From Polaribacter vadi (lineage in GTDB: Bacteria; Bacteroidota; Bacteroidia; Flavobacteriales; Flavobacteriaceae), in NCBI RefSeq assembly GCF_018861005.1, contig NZ_JAHKQL010000022.1, positions 101,307 through 165,306 on the forward strand: DNA of 64,000 nt, read 5' to 3'. A model generated the notes under the pieces. That model saw only the letters and a list, made by a program, of their open reading frames with translations, was not told the DNA's origin and searched no databases. Below, piece after piece: positions 33,164 through 41,687 of the stretch (its first letter is position 1; the number at the start of each line of letters is the position of its first letter). The translations under genes and the position numbers were made by a program.

Positions 33164-33982
33164 ATGAAAATAAAATTCTCCATTCTATTTTTTTCTCTTG
33201 TTATTCAATCGGTTTTTTCTCAAAAAGATTCAATTGTTAGTTATTTAAACAGAAAGTTTGAAATTAATAATAATAGTAACAATAAAAACGATGTTGCTTA
33301 TTTAAAAACCCAAGTAAAAAAAGATGCACTTTGGGAAAATATTATTTATTACAGAAAAGGGAATATTTTTAGAAAATATTATTCTAAAAACCTTAATGAG
33401 GATATTTATGTAGGTAAATTTTTAGAATATCATAGAAATGGTAAACTAAAAAAAAGGGTTTTTTATGATAACTCTGGTTATGAAAATGAAAGTATAATTA
33501 CTTTATTTGACAATGGAAAAAGAAATTATACAGGTCAATTTTTAAAAGGAGTTGACATAAACTTATGGAAATACTACCATTATAATGGACAAGTAGCTGC
33601 TAAGTTTTATAAAGATAAAAAAGGGAATATTACAAAATCTGTGTTTTTTGATGAAAATGGACATGATGTACCTGAAGATGAGTATATAAAATTCAAAAAA
33701 GCTACATTTAAAGGCGGAATTGAAAAGTTTAATGAGAAAGTAAAGGTTTTACCTTATAGAATTAGGTATTATGTAAATACAACCATTTATGTAAATTATA
33801 CTATAAATGTTGACGGAGATATTACAGATGTTTATGTAATAAATAATGTACCTAAAGATTTAGAAGAACAAATTAAATTATATTTAGAATCTATTAAGGG
33901 TTGGTCTCCTGAAATTGATTTTAACAGAAAAATACCTACAAATTATACTGTTAAATTAAATTTTTCTGTAATTGATGAATAA
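33164..33982 (+). CDS. Exported YwqK-like protein with TonB-C-like end
   Basis: A 272-residue protein with a signal peptide ending VFSQ (residue 19). The central part has MORN/YwqK-type units (GKFLEYHRNGKLKKRVFY, KYYHYNGQVAAKFY). The last 75 residues (IYVNYTINVDGDITDVYVI, then KGWSPEIDFNRKIPTNYTV) resemble the C-terminal domain of TonB-like energy transducers. With no N-terminal anchor helix beyond the signal, it is unlikely to be a true TonB. It lies 24 bp after mnmA and overlaps the next gene by 8 bp. Confidence 0.7.
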   Translation: MKIKFSILFFSLVIQSVFSQKDSIVSYLNRKFEINNNSNNKNDVAYLKTQVKKDALWENIIYYRKGNIFRKYYSKNLNEDIYVGKFLEYHRNGKLKKRVFYDNSGYENESIITLFDNGKRNYTGQFLKGVDINLWKYYHYNGQVAAKFYKDKKGNITKSVFFDENGHDVPEDEYIKFKKATFKGGIEKFNEKVKVLPYRIRYYVNTTIYVNYTINVDGDITDVYVINNVPKDLEEQIKLYLESIKGWSPEIDFNRKIPTNYTVKLNFSVIDE

Positions 33983-34916
33983 TAAAATTACACAACTTTT
34001 TAATATAAAATACCCAATTATTCAAGGAGGAATGGTTTGGGTTTCTGGTTATAAACTAGCTTCTGCAGTTTCTAATGCAGGTGGTTTAGGCTTAATTGGT
34101 GCAGGTTCTATGTATCCTGATGTTTTAAGAGAACATATTCAAAAATGTAAAAAGGCAACAGACAAACCTTTTGGTGTAAATGTACCAATGTTGTATCCTC
34201 AAATTGAGGAAATCATGAATATTATTGTTGAAGAAGAAGTCAAAATTGTATTTACATCAGCAGGAAACCCAAAAACATGGACTTCCTTTTTAAAAGAAAA
34301 AGGGATTACAGTTGTGCATGTAGTAAGTTCTGTGAAATTTGCTTTAAAAGCAGAAGCTGCAGGTGTAGATGCCATTGTTTGCGAAGGTTTTGAAGCTGGA
34401 GGTCATAATGGTCGTGAAGAAACAACAACGTTTACTTTAATACCAATGGTTAAGGAAGCTGTAAAAATTCCTGTAATTGCTGCTGGCGGAATTGCAACAG
34501 GAAAAGGAATGCTAGCTGCTATGGTTTTAGGTGCAGATGGAGTGCAAATAGGTAGTAGATTTGCAGCCACAGAAGAATCTTCGGCTCACATCAATTTTAA
34601 AAATATTATTGTTGATGTAAAAGATGGTGATACACATTTAACTTTAAAAGAATTGGCTCCTGTACGTTTGATAAAAAATAAATTTTACCAAGAAGTACAA
34701 GAATTATATCAGCAAAACCCTACCAAAGAACAATTAATAGCATTGTTAGGTAGAGCTAGAGCCAAAAAAGGAATTTTTGAAGGAGATTTAGAAAATGGTG
34801 AGCTAGAAATAGGACAAATTGCGGGTTTAATTCATGAAATAAAATCAGCAAAACAGGTTTTAGAAGAGGTTATTGGTGAGTTTAATGCTGTTAAAACCAC
34901 TGTTAATCAGCTATAA
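33975..34916 (+). CDS. Nitronate monooxygenase/FabK-like flavoprotein
   Basis: A 313-residue FMN TIM-barrel protein. The N-terminal YPIIQGGMVWVSG, FGVNVPMLYP, VCEGFEAGGHNG (about 131-142) and VIAAGGIATGKGM are diagnostic of the nitronate monooxygenase/FabK (2-nitropropane dioxygenase) family. These oxidise alkyl nitronates or, as FabK, reduce enoyl-ACP; the two cannot be told apart here. I start at the ATG at 33975 rather than the TTG three bases earlier. The gene overlaps the stop of the preceding gene by 8 bp. Confidence 0.88.
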   Translation: MNNKITQLFNIKYPIIQGGMVWVSGYKLASAVSNAGGLGLIGAGSMYPDVLREHIQKCKKATDKPFGVNVPMLYPQIEEIMNIIVEEEVKIVFTSAGNPKTWTSFLKEKGITVVHVVSSVKFALKAEAAGVDAIVCEGFEAGGHNGREETTTFTLIPMVKEAVKIPVIAAGGIATGKGMLAAMVLGADGVQIGSRFAATEESSAHINFKNIIVDVKDGDTHLTLKELAPVRLIKNKFYQEVQELYQQNPTKEQLIALLGRARAKKGIFEGDLENGELEIGQIAGLIHEIKSAKQVLEEVIGEFNAVKTTVNQL

Positions 34917-34969
34917 GAAGTTAATTAAAAGAAAATCAATAAATTATGCCTTTCTAAATTTATTGGCAC

Positions 34970-34977
34970 TATATTTG
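34970..34977 (+). promoter_or_regulatory. Candidate -7 element for cspA
   Basis: TATATTTG, an exact TAnnTTTG match 54 bp before the cold-shock ATG. It implies a leader of about 45 nt, in keeping with regulated cold-shock mRNAs. Confidence 0.45.
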
Positions 34978-35031
34978 CAACTTAAATAAACGTTGTTAGG
35001 AATTAATTTAACAACACAATAATTTTTTATA

Positions 35032-35223
35032 ATGAATAAAGGTACCGTAAAATTTTTCAATGAATCTAAAGGATTTGGATTTATCACTGAAGAAGGAACA
35101 AACAAAGAACATTTTGTACATGTGTCAGGATTAGTTGACGAAATTCGTGAAAACGATGAAGTTGAATTCGACTTACAAGATGGAAGAAAAGGATTAAACG
35201 CAGTAAACGTAAGAGTTTTATAA
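35032..35223 (+). CDS. cspA: Cold-shock domain protein
   Basis: A 63-residue single OB-fold nucleic-acid chaperone. The RNP1 motif is KGFGFI (residues 13-18) and RNP2 is FVHVS, with Val in place of the usual second Phe, as is common in Bacteroidota. The rest (EVEFDLQDGRKGLNAVNV) is typical. It binds single-stranded RNA and DNA in the cytosol. It stands alone with a promoter-like -7 element and a strong terminator. Confidence 0.95.
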   Translation: MNKGTVKFFNESKGFGFITEEGTNKEHFVHVSGLVDEIRENDEVEFDLQDGRKGLNAVNVRVL

Positions 35224-35251
35224 TTATATATTGCTAGTTAAATTTTTATCT

Positions 35252-35285
35252 AAAAGCCTATCAAAATTTTGATAGGCTTTTTTAT
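35252..35285 (+). terminator. Rho-independent terminator of cspA
   Basis: AAAAGCCTATCAAAA pairs with TTTTGATAGGCTTTT, nearly loop-free at the tip, with a T-run. It lies 28 bp after the stop. Confidence 0.88.
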
Positions 35286-35306
35286 TTTTATAATTAAATA
35301 TTATTT

Positions 35307-35504
35307 ATGATTGATTGCAGGCAAAGAAAAAATATTAAAGTCGGTTTGTTTGTAGAAATCGTTCAAAAACCACATCAAAAAACAGGCGAATTAACAGAAG
35401 GTATTGTTGCAAGGTTACTAACAAATTCACCTAATCATCCTTATGGAATTAAAGTACAATTAGAATCTGGTTTAGTTGGTAGAGTTAAAAATATAAATGA
35501 ATAG
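35307..35504 (+). CDS. YwbE family protein
   Basis: A 65-residue protein matching the YwbE (DUF2196) family: VGLFVEIVQKPHQKTGELTE, followed by LTNSPNHPYGIKV and the C-terminal GLVGRVKNI. The family is widespread, small and probably KOW-like in fold; its function is unknown. It lies behind the cspA terminator and ends 9 bp from the convergent lytic transglycosylase gene, with no hairpin between them. Confidence 0.88.
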   Translation: MIDCRQRKNIKVGLFVEIVQKPHQKTGELTEGIVARLLTNSPNHPYGIKVQLESGLVGRVKNINE

Positions 35505-35513
35505 AACTTTTTC

Positions 35514-36416
35514 TTAATTTACAGGTATTTTAATTGTGTACAATTTTCTGCTCTTATTATTTAAGTGATGTTCTCTTAACCAAGGATTTAAAATTTTAAA
35601 TTCTTTGTAATTCATCCCAAACTTTTTTGCAAAAGCAGTAATATTTGTAATTGCAGTATCTACTTTTACAGTTGTCGTTTTTTCAATTGTATATAAATCT
35701 TCTTTTTCAAAAACAAAACCATATTTTTCAGAATTATTAATAATCTCTTTTAAAGCTAAAATTCTAAAAACGTAACGTTCAGTTTCATCAGCAAGTTTTG
35801 CATCATAATAATTATCTACATCCTGTGCCTCTAATCTTCTGGAAATCCCATAATTGCCAGCATTATAAGCTGCTGCTGCCAATGTCCAAGAATTAAAACG
35901 TTCTTTAGATTTAATTAAATACTCTGCAGCAACTTTAGTAGATTTTTCAATATCGTACCTTTCATCAACATTTTTATTAATTTCTAGGCCAAATTCTTTA
36001 CCAGTTTGTTTCATAAAATGCCACATACCAGCTGCACCAACATTAGAGGTTTCATCTATAAAACCACTTTCTGCTAAAGCTAAAAATTTAAAATCATCAG
36101 GTAAGCCATATTTTCTTAAAAGTGGCTCTAAAACAGGAAAATATTTATGAGCTCTTTTTATCAATAATAAACCATTAGATTGCCAATATGTATTTACTAA
36201 CAATTCTCTTTCCATTCTTTCCCTAACATCAGGTATTTCTAAAGGAACTCTTTCACCTGCCAAATTTAAATTGTTAGGTAATTTTAAAGATTTAATTTTA
36301 TAATATTTATGAGTGCTTACAATAGGGTCTATTTCTTCTTTATTTATGGCATTAATAAAGATAGAGGTAATAAAAACGATACTTAATATAGATAAAATTC
36401 TTAATGGTTTTTTCAT
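35514..36416 (-). CDS. Lytic transglycosylase (SLT domain)
   Basis: A 300-residue exported murein hydrolase. I start at the ATG giving MKKPLRILSIL (signal peptide or anchor, about 1-20); a TTG lies two codons upstream. The SLT/GEWL-type domain (about 90-230) has FKFLALAESGFID, with the catalytic Glu in AES, then GAAGMWHFMKQTGKEFGL and AAAAYNAGNYGI. The C-terminal 50 residues contain the weak LysM-like segment TAFAKKFGMNYKEFKILN. It cleaves peptidoglycan between MurNAc and GlcNAc, giving anhydro ends. Confidence 0.92.
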   Translation of the reverse strand: MKKPLRILSILSIVFITSIFINAINKEEIDPIVSTHKYYKIKSLKLPNNLNLAGERVPLEIPDVRERMERELLVNTYWQSNGLLLIKRAHKYFPVLEPLLRKYGLPDDFKFLALAESGFIDETSNVGAAGMWHFMKQTGKEFGLEINKNVDERYDIEKSTKVAAEYLIKSKERFNSWTLAAAAYNAGNYGISRRLEAQDVDNYYDAKLADETERYVFRILALKEIINNSEKYGFVFEKEDLYTIEKTTTVKVDTAITNITAFAKKFGMNYKEFKILNPWLREHHLNNKSRKLYTIKIPVN

Positions 36417-36451
36417 AATCAAATTAATTTAAAGTATAAAAATACTTAATA

Positions 36452-37120
36452 CTACTTGTTTAAAAAAGTTAAAGTATCCTCAATTATTTTAGATATTTGC
36501 TTAGCTTTTATAATTATCATAGAATGATTTCCGTTTTCAATTTCAATAGCATTTTTAATATTTTTTATCGGAAAAATCTCATCTTTTGTTCCGTGAATAT
36601 GCCTAATGTTTTCTAAAACTATTTGCTGTTTCCAATTAAGAACATTTTCAATAGACCATTTCAAATAGTTTTCTCCTCTAACAGAAAGGTATTTTTTATA
36701 CATTTTGGCTTTCTTTTCTAAGGTTTTGCCAATAAAATATTTAGAATAAGTCTCAAAATTGGTTACAATTTGAGTTGGGAATAATTTGTAAATTTTACTT
36801 TTGCTAGCAAATTGAAAAGTAGTTGGGAATTCAGTTTGAGATTTAACACTAGATATAATAATTACCTTTTTAACATCGATAAACTTTGTAATTTCTTGTA
36901 CTATAATCCCACCAAAAGAAACACCAACCAAAACAGGGTTTTTGTGTTTAATTTCTTCGGATAATCTTTTAGTGTAACTATTTAAACTTTCATCTAAAGT
37001 AAGTGGTTCTTTCCAAGTTAAATAATGCAATTCATATAACTCATTAGAAAGGGTTAAGTTTTCAAAAATTTCAGGTCCAGCAGCTAAACCAGGCATAAAA
37101 TAAATATGAGTTTTAGACAT
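36452..37120 (-). CDS. Alpha/beta hydrolase
   Basis: A 222-residue cytosolic alpha/beta-hydrolase-fold protein. It starts with YFMPGLAAGPEIFENL (oxyanion region) and has the nucleophile elbow VGVSFGGII (G-V-S-F-G, about residues 65-72), a late Asp in HGTKDEIFP (about 176-184) and His in ENGNHSMII (about 196). All parts of a Ser-Asp-His triad are thus present. Substrate unknown. It lies 56 bp from mtaB on the same strand. Confidence 0.8.
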   Translation of the reverse strand: MSKTHIYFMPGLAAGPEIFENLTLSNELYELHYLTWKEPLTLDESLNSYTKRLSEEIKHKNPVLVGVSFGGIIVQEITKFIDVKKVIIISSVKSQTEFPTTFQFASKSKIYKLFPTQIVTNFETYSKYFIGKTLEKKAKMYKKYLSVRGENYLKWSIENVLNWKQQIVLENIRHIHGTKDEIFPIKNIKNAIEIENGNHSMIIIKAKQISKIIEDTLTFLNK

Positions 37121-37175
37121 AACAATTAATTTAAAATATACAATTCAGTTTACTAAGCACAAGTTTAATGCCAAG

Positions 37176-38510
37176 TTATAAGGCTACTTTATCTTCTACA
37201 AAATCGAAACGCACCAAACCATCATCATCAATATTTGTTAAAGTAATGGTGTGCAAAGTGTTTATTAATTCAGGATTCCAAGGTGTTTTTACTTTTACGT
37301 AATTTTCTGTAAATCCGTTAATATAGCCTTCTTTGTTTTCATTTTCAAACAAAACAGTTACAGTATTACCTAATTGAGCTTCATAAAAAGCACGTCTTTT
37401 TTTAACAGACAAACCACGTAACATTTTACTACGTTTTGCTCTTGTTTTTTTAGGTACAACACCATCAAAATCTACAGCCTCTGTATTTGGTCTTTCAGAA
37501 TATGTAAAAACGTGTAAATAAGAAATATTTAATTCGTTTAAATAATTATAGGTTTCTAAAAATAATTCATCAGTTTCACCAGGAAAACCAACAATAACAT
37601 CAACACCAATACAAGCATTTGGCATTACTTCTTTAATTTTAGCAACTCTATTTGTATAGGTATTTCTTAAATATCTACGTTTCATTTTCTTCAATAACTC
37701 ATCACTACCAGATTGTAAAGGAATATGAAAATGAGGTACAAAAGAGTCGGATTTAGAAACAAAATCAATCGTTTCATCCTTTAGTAAATTAGGTTCAATA
37801 GAAGAAATTCGTAAACGATGAATACCATTAACCTTATCCAATTCTTTTACCAATTCTAAAAAAGTATGTTCGTGTTTTTTGTTACCAAATTCACCTTTTC
37901 CATAATCGCCAATATTAACACCTGTTAAAACAATTTCTTTAATGCCTTTTGATGATATTTCTTTGGCATTGTTTATTACATTCTGTAAAGTATCGCTTCT
38001 AGAAATTCCGCGAGCTAAAGGAATTGTGCAATACGTACATTTGTAATCACAACCATCTTGTACTTTTAAAAAAGCACGAGTTCTATCGCCTATAGAATAA
38101 GAACCAACATAAAAATCGGCATCAACAATTTCGCAAGAATGTACTTCACCAACATCATTTTTAGTTAAATCGTTAATATAACTGGTAACGTTAAACTTTT
38201 CTGTAGCACCTAAAACCAAATCTACACCATCAACAGCAGCCAATTCTTCTGGTTTTAATTGCGCATAACAACCCACAGCAATTAAAAAAGCATCTTCATT
38301 TTTCTTTAATGCATTTTTTACAATCGATTTAAAACGCTTATCTGCATTATCTGTAACTGAGCAAGTGTTAATTACGTAAATATCTGCTTCTTCAGTAAAA
38401 TCTACACGTTCAAAGCCTTCATTTACAAAATTTCTTGCAATTGTAGATGTTTCCGAAAAATTTAGTTTGCAACCTAAAGTATAAAATGCTACTTTTTTAT
38501 CTGCCATCAT
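37176..38510 (-). CDS. mtaB: tRNA (t6A37) methylthiotransferase MtaB
   Basis: Radical-SAM enzyme converting t6A37 to ms2t6A37 in tRNA. The 444-residue protein has an N-terminal UPF0004 domain (FYTLGCKLNFSET, with cysteines near 13, 49 and 82), the SAM-binding CDYKCTYCTIPLARG (CxxxCxxC, about 155-169), and a C-terminal TRAM domain. The KLNFSE and LARG features place it with MtaB/YqeV rather than MiaB. Two ATG codons are adjacent at the start. A -7 element lies about 20 bp upstream. Confidence 0.94.
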   Translation of the reverse strand: MMADKKVAFYTLGCKLNFSETSTIARNFVNEGFERVDFTEEADIYVINTCSVTDNADKRFKSIVKNALKKNEDAFLIAVGCYAQLKPEELAAVDGVDLVLGATEKFNVTSYINDLTKNDVGEVHSCEIVDADFYVGSYSIGDRTRAFLKVQDGCDYKCTYCTIPLARGISRSDTLQNVINNAKEISSKGIKEIVLTGVNIGDYGKGEFGNKKHEHTFLELVKELDKVNGIHRLRISSIEPNLLKDETIDFVSKSDSFVPHFHIPLQSGSDELLKKMKRRYLRNTYTNRVAKIKEVMPNACIGVDVIVGFPGETDELFLETYNYLNELNISYLHVFTYSERPNTEAVDFDGVVPKKTRAKRSKMLRGLSVKKRRAFYEAQLGNTVTVLFENENKEGYINGFTENYVKVKTPWNPELINTLHTITLTNIDDDGLVRFDFVEDKVAL

Positions 38511-38530
38511 TCCTGTACATTTATAGATTG

Positions 38531-38546
38531 CAAATTTACAAATTTA
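38531..38546 (-). promoter_or_regulatory. Two overlapping candidate -7 elements for mtaB
   Basis: TAAATTTG occurs twice in tandem on the minus strand (38538-38531 and 38546-38539), both exact TAnnTTTG matches, 20-28 bp before mtaB. They lie in the short gap to the divergent gene at 38550. Confidence 0.4.
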
Positions 38547-38549
38547 ATT

Positions 38550-38867
38550 ATGATAGTAGCCCATCTAAAACCACCTTACTATGCTGTTATTTTTACAACA
38601 ATTTTAGAAAATAATTTACAAGATTATCTAGAAACAGCTGAAAGAATGGAAGCTCTAGCAAAACAACAAAATGGTTTTTTAGGTATTGAATCTGCAAGAA
38701 AAGAAATTGGAATTACAGTTTCTTATTGGCAAACTGAAGATGATATTATTTCTTGGAAAAATAATATAGAACATACAGAAGTAAGAAATTTAGGCAGAGA
38801 AAAATGGTATAAACAATACCAATTAAGAATCTGTAGAGTGGAACGTGAATATGGTTTTAAGAAATAA
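38550..38867 (+). CDS. Antibiotic biosynthesis monooxygenase (ABM) domain protein
   Basis: A 105-residue protein with a single dimeric alpha-beta barrel ABM domain: YYAVIFTTIL, AKQQNGFLGIESARKEIG and VSYWQTEDDIISWKNNIEH are characteristic. Despite the family name, members include heme-degrading and quinol enzymes as well as proteins of unknown role. It is divergent from mtaB and 2 bp before the DUF4442 gene, suggesting co-transcription. Confidence 0.88.
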   Translation: MIVAHLKPPYYAVIFTTILENNLQDYLETAERMEALAKQQNGFLGIESARKEIGITVSYWQTEDDIISWKNNIEHTEVRNLGREKWYKQYQLRICRVEREYGFKK

Positions 38868-38869
38868 AG

Positions 38870-39394
38870 ATGTACGCACAAATTCAGAAAGTATTAGAAA
38901 AATTTATGAGTAAAAGCAGTATTTATAAATACGGTTTTAACTTATCGCCTATGTATAGAAGATCTACAGGAAGAGTAATAAAAGTTTCTAAGGATTTATT
39001 AAACATAGAAATACAAATTAAATTAAGTTACAAAAACAGCAATTATGTAGGTTCTATTTTTGGCGGAAGTTTATTTTCGGCAACAGATCCAATTTTTATG
39101 ATTCAGTTGTTAAATATTTTAGACACCAATTTTGTGGTCTGGGATAAAGCAGCTTCTATAAAGTTTAAAAGACCAGCAAAAGAAACTTGTTATGTAGATT
39201 TTATTTTTACTTCGGATGAAATTGAACAAATAAGAAAAGATGTGTCTGAGAAAAAAGAAATTGATTTAATTAAAAATATACAATTAACCAATAAGGATAA
39301 AACTGTTGTTTTTGCTGAAGTTTCTAAAACAATTTATATAGCTGATAAAAGGTATTATAAAGAGAAAAGAAAGCTTAAAGCAAAGCAAAAGTAA
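38870..39394 (+). CDS. DUF4442 hotdog-fold protein (thioesterase-like)
   Basis: A 174-residue protein. NYVGSIFGGSLFSATDPIFM (about 60-79) corresponds to the central helix and active-site loop of DUF4442 hotdog proteins, related to acyl-CoA thioesterases. KAASIKFKRPAKETCYVDF follows in the usual place. The C-terminus is strongly basic. A thioesterase role is plausible but not shown. It may start at either of two in-frame Met codons (residue 1 or 13). Confidence 0.82.
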   Translation: MYAQIQKVLEKFMSKSSIYKYGFNLSPMYRRSTGRVIKVSKDLLNIEIQIKLSYKNSNYVGSIFGGSLFSATDPIFMIQLLNILDTNFVVWDKAASIKFKRPAKETCYVDFIFTSDEIEQIRKDVSEKKEIDLIKNIQLTNKDKTVVFAEVSKTIYIADKRYYKEKRKLKAKQK

Positions 39395-39478
39395 TCATCA
39401 AAGTTATTTTGAAGATGTAGTGTTTGTTGTTAGATTTTCTATTGATTTAATACGTTCCTAACTCAGAAATACATTTAA

Positions 39479-40621
39479 TTAAAAAATCTTCTCTTTAATT
39501 TTATTTTTAAGTTTTTCTGAAACATTTGTAGGAAAAGGACGATCTCCATGTAAAATATCAACCATAATATTATTAAAATATTGGCCGTATTTATTCAATA
39601 AATACTTTCTCACAGGATTATTGTGATAAAAGAATTTAGATAAAAAAGCGCCAGATTTTAACTCAGGTAACAATTTAATATTTAGTTTTTCTAGGTAAAG
39701 TTTTTCAGCAATTTTTAAATCTAAATTGCTTTCAATAATCGCTTCAGTAACATATTTTCCGCTTAAAATTGCATTAGAAATTCCTTCTGCAGTAATTGGT
39801 TCTGCAAAACCTGCAGCATCTCCAATTAAAAAGATATTGTTCTTTACAAAACCATCTGTTCTTGGTGCTAAAGGAATCTGAAAACCATGAGCATCTTCTT
39901 TTACTATTTCTTTAATTCCTAAAGTTTCTAAATACTTTTTGTAATATTCTTTTAAATTGATTTTTCCTTTTTTAGTAGTTAAAACTCCTAATGATAAATG
40001 ATTTTTTTTAGGAAAACACCATGCATAACCATAAGGTACTGCATCAATATCAAAACGTACAGTTTTAGAAAGTCTTTCAAAATCTTCTGTAGAAACTTCT
40101 ACTTCATACTCTAAAGCAGGTATTAAATTTCTAGTATCATTTTTATAACCCGCCATTTTTGCAGTCGGGCTCAAAACTCCATCAGCAGCAATAATAAAAT
40201 CAGCAGAAATATCACCTTGAGAAGTTTTTAAAATTGATTTATCATCAGTAAAATCAATACTTATCAATTTATGATCTTGTAATAAAGTAACTCCAAATTC
40301 TGTTGCTTTGTTAACAATTAAATTGTCGAAAGCATCACGCATAATCATTGTAATTATGGGTTCTTCTTTGTTAGAATAGTAGCATTTTTCGTGATTGTTA
40401 AAGTAAGTATCAACTTGGCAAAATTCACGTTCTACAACCTCAGAAATATCAAAAGGCATGTCTTTTTTACCTCTGTTAACAAAGCCACCACCACAAGTTT
40501 TATATCTTGGTAAGGTTTCTTTTTCTATAATAACTGTGTTAATACCTTGTTTGCCTAAATAAAATGCGGTTGATGCTCCAGAAGGACCACTACCAATAAT
40601 TGCAACTGTAAAATGTTTCAT
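39479..40621 (-). CDS. FAD-dependent oxidoreductase, geranylgeranyl reductase family
   Basis: A 380-residue flavoprotein. The N-terminal Rossmann motif is AIIGSGPSGASTAFYL (residues 7-22), followed by the family-specific PRYKTCGGGFV (about 39-49), a mid DFIIAADGVLSP, and the C-terminal FLIGDAAGFAEPITAEGI. These are the marks of the geranylgeranyl-reductase family, which saturates isoprenoid chains (menaquinone or lipid precursors). The exact substrate is unknown. Confidence 0.88.
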   Translation of the reverse strand: MKHFTVAIIGSGPSGASTAFYLGKQGINTVIIEKETLPRYKTCGGGFVNRGKKDMPFDISEVVEREFCQVDTYFNNHEKCYYSNKEEPIITMIMRDAFDNLIVNKATEFGVTLLQDHKLISIDFTDDKSILKTSQGDISADFIIAADGVLSPTAKMAGYKNDTRNLIPALEYEVEVSTEDFERLSKTVRFDIDAVPYGYAWCFPKKNHLSLGVLTTKKGKINLKEYYKKYLETLGIKEIVKEDAHGFQIPLAPRTDGFVKNNIFLIGDAAGFAEPITAEGISNAILSGKYVTEAIIESNLDLKIAEKLYLEKLNIKLLPELKSGAFLSKFFYHNNPVRKYLLNKYGQYFNNIMVDILHGDRPFPTNVSEKLKNKIKEKIF

Positions 40622-40655
40622 AGCACTAAAAAGCTTTACGCGAATATAGAGATTC

Positions 40656-41666
40656 TTACCAATTTATTTTAGCTTGAATAGGGAAGTGATCTGAATTTTT
40701 TTCTGTAAATGATGTAAATTGATTAATTTCTGCGTTTTCATCCGTTAAAATAAAATCGATTCGCATAGGAAACCAATAATTAAAAGATTTACCAAAACCT
40801 TTACCAGCCTCAATAAATGCATCTTTTTTATCTTCGGATATTTGATTATACACCCAAGAATAGGAAGTGTTATTAAAATCACCAGCAACTATCTTTTTGC
40901 CTTTCCATTTTTTTTCGTGTTCTAAAAATAAAGAAGTTTGTTCTGCTTGTTTTTTAAAGCCTTCTTTTAATCTTGCTACTAATTTTTCTGAATTTTCTTG
41001 TCCAAAGTTTTCTTTATCTGTGTTTAAACCTAAAGATTGTAAGTGAATGTTGTAAATTCTAATGGTGTCTTTCTTTTTTAAAATGTCAGCAAAAATGATA
41101 TTGTTAGACGTGTTTTTAAAATCAAAAGAACCTTTATTAATTATCGGAAATTTAGAGTAAATAACTAATCCAACATTAGTATTTAATTTGCTCGGTTTTA
41201 GGTATTTGTATTTATAGTTAAAATTTAATCCTTTCTGATTATAATATTCTTGAAAAAGTAGAATATCTGGCGATTCATTTTTTATAAAATTATTGATGTT
41301 TTCTGGTATTTTTTTGTCATCAATCCAATTCCAATAATTAAACATTCTAACATTATAACTCATTACTTTTAAATCTTCTTTGTTAGAAATCTCTTTTTCA
41401 GAAAATTTATAAATATTAGGTATTATAAACCAACCAAGTAATAAAATTAAGGTTGATAAAAGGAATTGTTTTTTTATGTTGATAAGCCAATAGAGTACAA
41501 AAACTAAGTTAATTACAATTAAAATAGGGGCTAATAAGCTTAGTATTGCAAATATAGGAAAAGACTCAGGAGAAACATAAGGCAATAAATATGAAAATAA
41601 CAAACAAGTAGCCATCAATGAATTGATGATATAAATAAGCTTATTTATAAAAGATAATTTTTTCAC
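40656..41666 (-). CDS. Endonuclease/exonuclease/phosphatase family membrane protein
   Basis: A 336-residue protein with three N-terminal transmembrane segments (about 8-30, 35-62, 69-88), then an EEP-fold domain of about 235 residues: LKVMSYNVRMFNYW, ILLFQEYYN (catalytic Glu), IYNIHLQS, IVAGDFNNTSYSW and the final SDHFPIQAKI with Asp-His. The catalytic set is complete. The domain would face the periplasm. Such proteins precede a pair of rhomboids in many flavobacteria; the substrate (nucleic acid or phospholipid) is unknown. Confidence 0.88.
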   Translation of the reverse strand: MKKLSFINKLIYIINSLMATCLLFSYLLPYVSPESFPIFAILSLLAPILIVINLVFVLYWLINIKKQFLLSTLILLLGWFIIPNIYKFSEKEISNKEDLKVMSYNVRMFNYWNWIDDKKIPENINNFIKNESPDILLFQEYYNQKGLNFNYKYKYLKPSKLNTNVGLVIYSKFPIINKGSFDFKNTSNNIIFADILKKKDTIRIYNIHLQSLGLNTDKENFGQENSEKLVARLKEGFKKQAEQTSLFLEHEKKWKGKKIVAGDFNNTSYSWVYNQISEDKKDAFIEAGKGFGKSFNYWFPMRIDFILTDENAEINQFTSFTEKNSDHFPIQAKINW

Positions 41667-41687
41667 GTTGGGGAGTTAAAAAATGAA

